A DNA stretch of 64,000 nucleotides, from NCBI RefSeq assembly GCF_040436405.1, contig NZ_AP031575.1, forward strand, positions 310,001 through 374,000, written 5' to 3'. Shown in pieces: positions 63,420-64,000 of this stretch (positions are counted from its first letter, which is position 1; each line of letters starts with the position of its first letter). Both the position numbers and the translations under genes were made by a program. Under the pieces are notes generated by a model. That model did not search any database, was not told the DNA's origin, and saw only the letters and a program-made list of their open reading frames with translations. The DNA is from Marinomonas sp. THO17. GTDB lineage: Bacteria; Pseudomonadota; Gammaproteobacteria; Pseudomonadales; Marinomonadaceae.

Positions 63420-64000
63420 ATGGAAAAACGACAAGAGCTGTATGCAGGTAAGGCAAAATCTGTATTTCGTACAGATGATCCTGACAAGATGGTTCTCGTA
63501 TTTCGTGATGATACGTCAGCATTTGATGGCAAAAAAATGGAGCAGCTTGATCGCAAAGGCATGGTCAACAATAAATTCAATGCCTTTATCATGGCCAAAC
63601 TTCAACAAGCTGGCATTCCAACGCATTTTGAAAAATTACTTAGTGATACGGAGTCTTTGGTAAAATGCTTGGATATGATGCCTGTAGAATGCGTAGTACG
63701 TAATGTGGCAGCGGGTAGCTTGTGCCGTCGTTTGGGCGTGGAAGAAGGCACCACTTTGACGCCGCCAACATTTGAGCTTTTCTTGAAAAACGACGCGCTA
63801 GGTGACCCAATGATCAACGAGTCTCATGTTGAAGCGTTCGGTTGGGCCAAAGCGGAGCATCTGGCGAAGGCCAAAGAGCTGACTTACCAAGTGAACCAGG
63901 TCTTGAAAGAGCTGTTCGCTGAAGGTGGTATGATTTTGGTGGATTATAAGTTGGAATTTGGCTTATACAAAGGTGAAGTCGTTTTGGGTGATGAGTTTTC
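63420..64000 (+). CDS. purC: SAICAR synthetase PurC, 5' part (cut by window edge)
   Basis: The first 193 codons of a protein expected to be about 237 residues. [20 protein letters not shown] is the typical start with the nucleotide-binding KAK segment; [31 protein letters not shown] and [10 protein letters not shown] are family blocks. PurC joins aspartate to CAIR in purine synthesis. GGAG lies eight bases before ATG 63420. It follows bamC by 40 bases in the dapA-bamC-purC order. Confidence 0.96.
   Translation, partial: MEKRQELYAGKAKSVFRTDDPDKMVLVFRDDTSAFDGKKMEQLDRKGMVNNKFNAFIMAKLQQAGIPTHFEKLLSDTESLVKCLDMMPVECVVRNVAAGSLCRRLGVEEGTTLTPPTFELFLKNDALGDPMINESHVEAFGWAKAEHLAKAKELTYQVNQVLKELFAEGGMILVDYKLEFGLYKGEVVLGDEF

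Overview
This window comes from a gammaproteobacterium with moderate-to-low GC. Gene content and order point to the marine Oceanospirillales, most like Marinomonas. The evidence is a leuCDB-asd block with a divergent LysR gene, a Pseudomonas-like topA/lexA neighbourhood, a plsX-fabD-fabG-acpP-fabF cluster without fabH, and the dapA-bamC-purC order. Almost all of the window is chromosomal housekeeping. I see no rRNA or tRNA gene, no CRISPR array, no intact insertion sequence and no prophage.

Layout. 0-5.5 kb: the 5' end of trmJ, a membrane-anchored J-domain/SH3 protein, a 7TM-DISM/GGDEF-like/EAL signalling protein, and the molybdopterin genes moaC-moaD-moaE. 5.5-7.7 kb: the most accessory-looking part, with a degenerate intergenic repeat, a lone tyrosine recombinase and two tandem paralogous small secreted proteins of unknown function. 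7.8-10.6 kb: a BepA-like metalloprotease, a TusA-family protein and a PerM-type membrane protein. 10.6-13.5 kb: a GH13 alpha-glucosidase divergent from an MFS transporter. 13.5-19 kb: LysR regulator, leuC, leuD, leuB, asd. 19-26 kb: a RaiA/HPF ribosome hibernation factor, a long-form aconitase B, a pseudokinase fused to an FGE-sulfatase domain, miaE and a small unknown. 26-31 kb: lpxH, ppiB, queE, queC, and a MarR-acetyltransferase fusion in an operon with azlC-azlD. 31-34.5 kb: glnS, cysS, a universal stress protein. 34.5-42.3 kb: topA with four uncharacterised neighbours, then lexA and dinG divergent over two tandem LexA boxes. 42.4-50.3 kb: rhlB-like helicase, selO, gpsA and a run of small genes (DUF4389, sixA, hydrolase, DUF4892, patatin), ending at a convergent Maf-family gene. 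50.4-55.5 kb: yceD-rpmF-plsX-fabD-fabG-acpP-fabF. 55.5-60.5 kb: a small conserved unknown, an ABC-2 exporter pair, queF, an AEC permease and an aldo/keto reductase. 60.6-64 kb: a second, longer copy of the intergenic repeat, then bcp, dapA, bamC and the 5' part of purC.

How the genes work together. The leu genes form the last part of leucine synthesis; asd and dapA feed the aspartate/lysine/peptidoglycan branch. queC, queE and queF are three of the four steps around preQ0/preQ1 synthesis for queuosine tRNA modification, and miaE and trmJ add further tRNA modification. The fab cluster together with plsX, lpxH and gpsA supplies fatty acids, lipid A and phospholipid precursors. lexA and dinG are an SOS unit. 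bepA and bamC both serve outer-membrane protein assembly.

The items most worth following up are the pseudokinase-FGE fusion, the tandem secreted small proteins beside the lone recombinase, the MarR-GNAT/azlCD operon with its putative operator pair, the Bacteroidota-like aconitase B, and the two-copy MITE-like repeat whose right end carries the stop codon of the adjoining gene in both copies.
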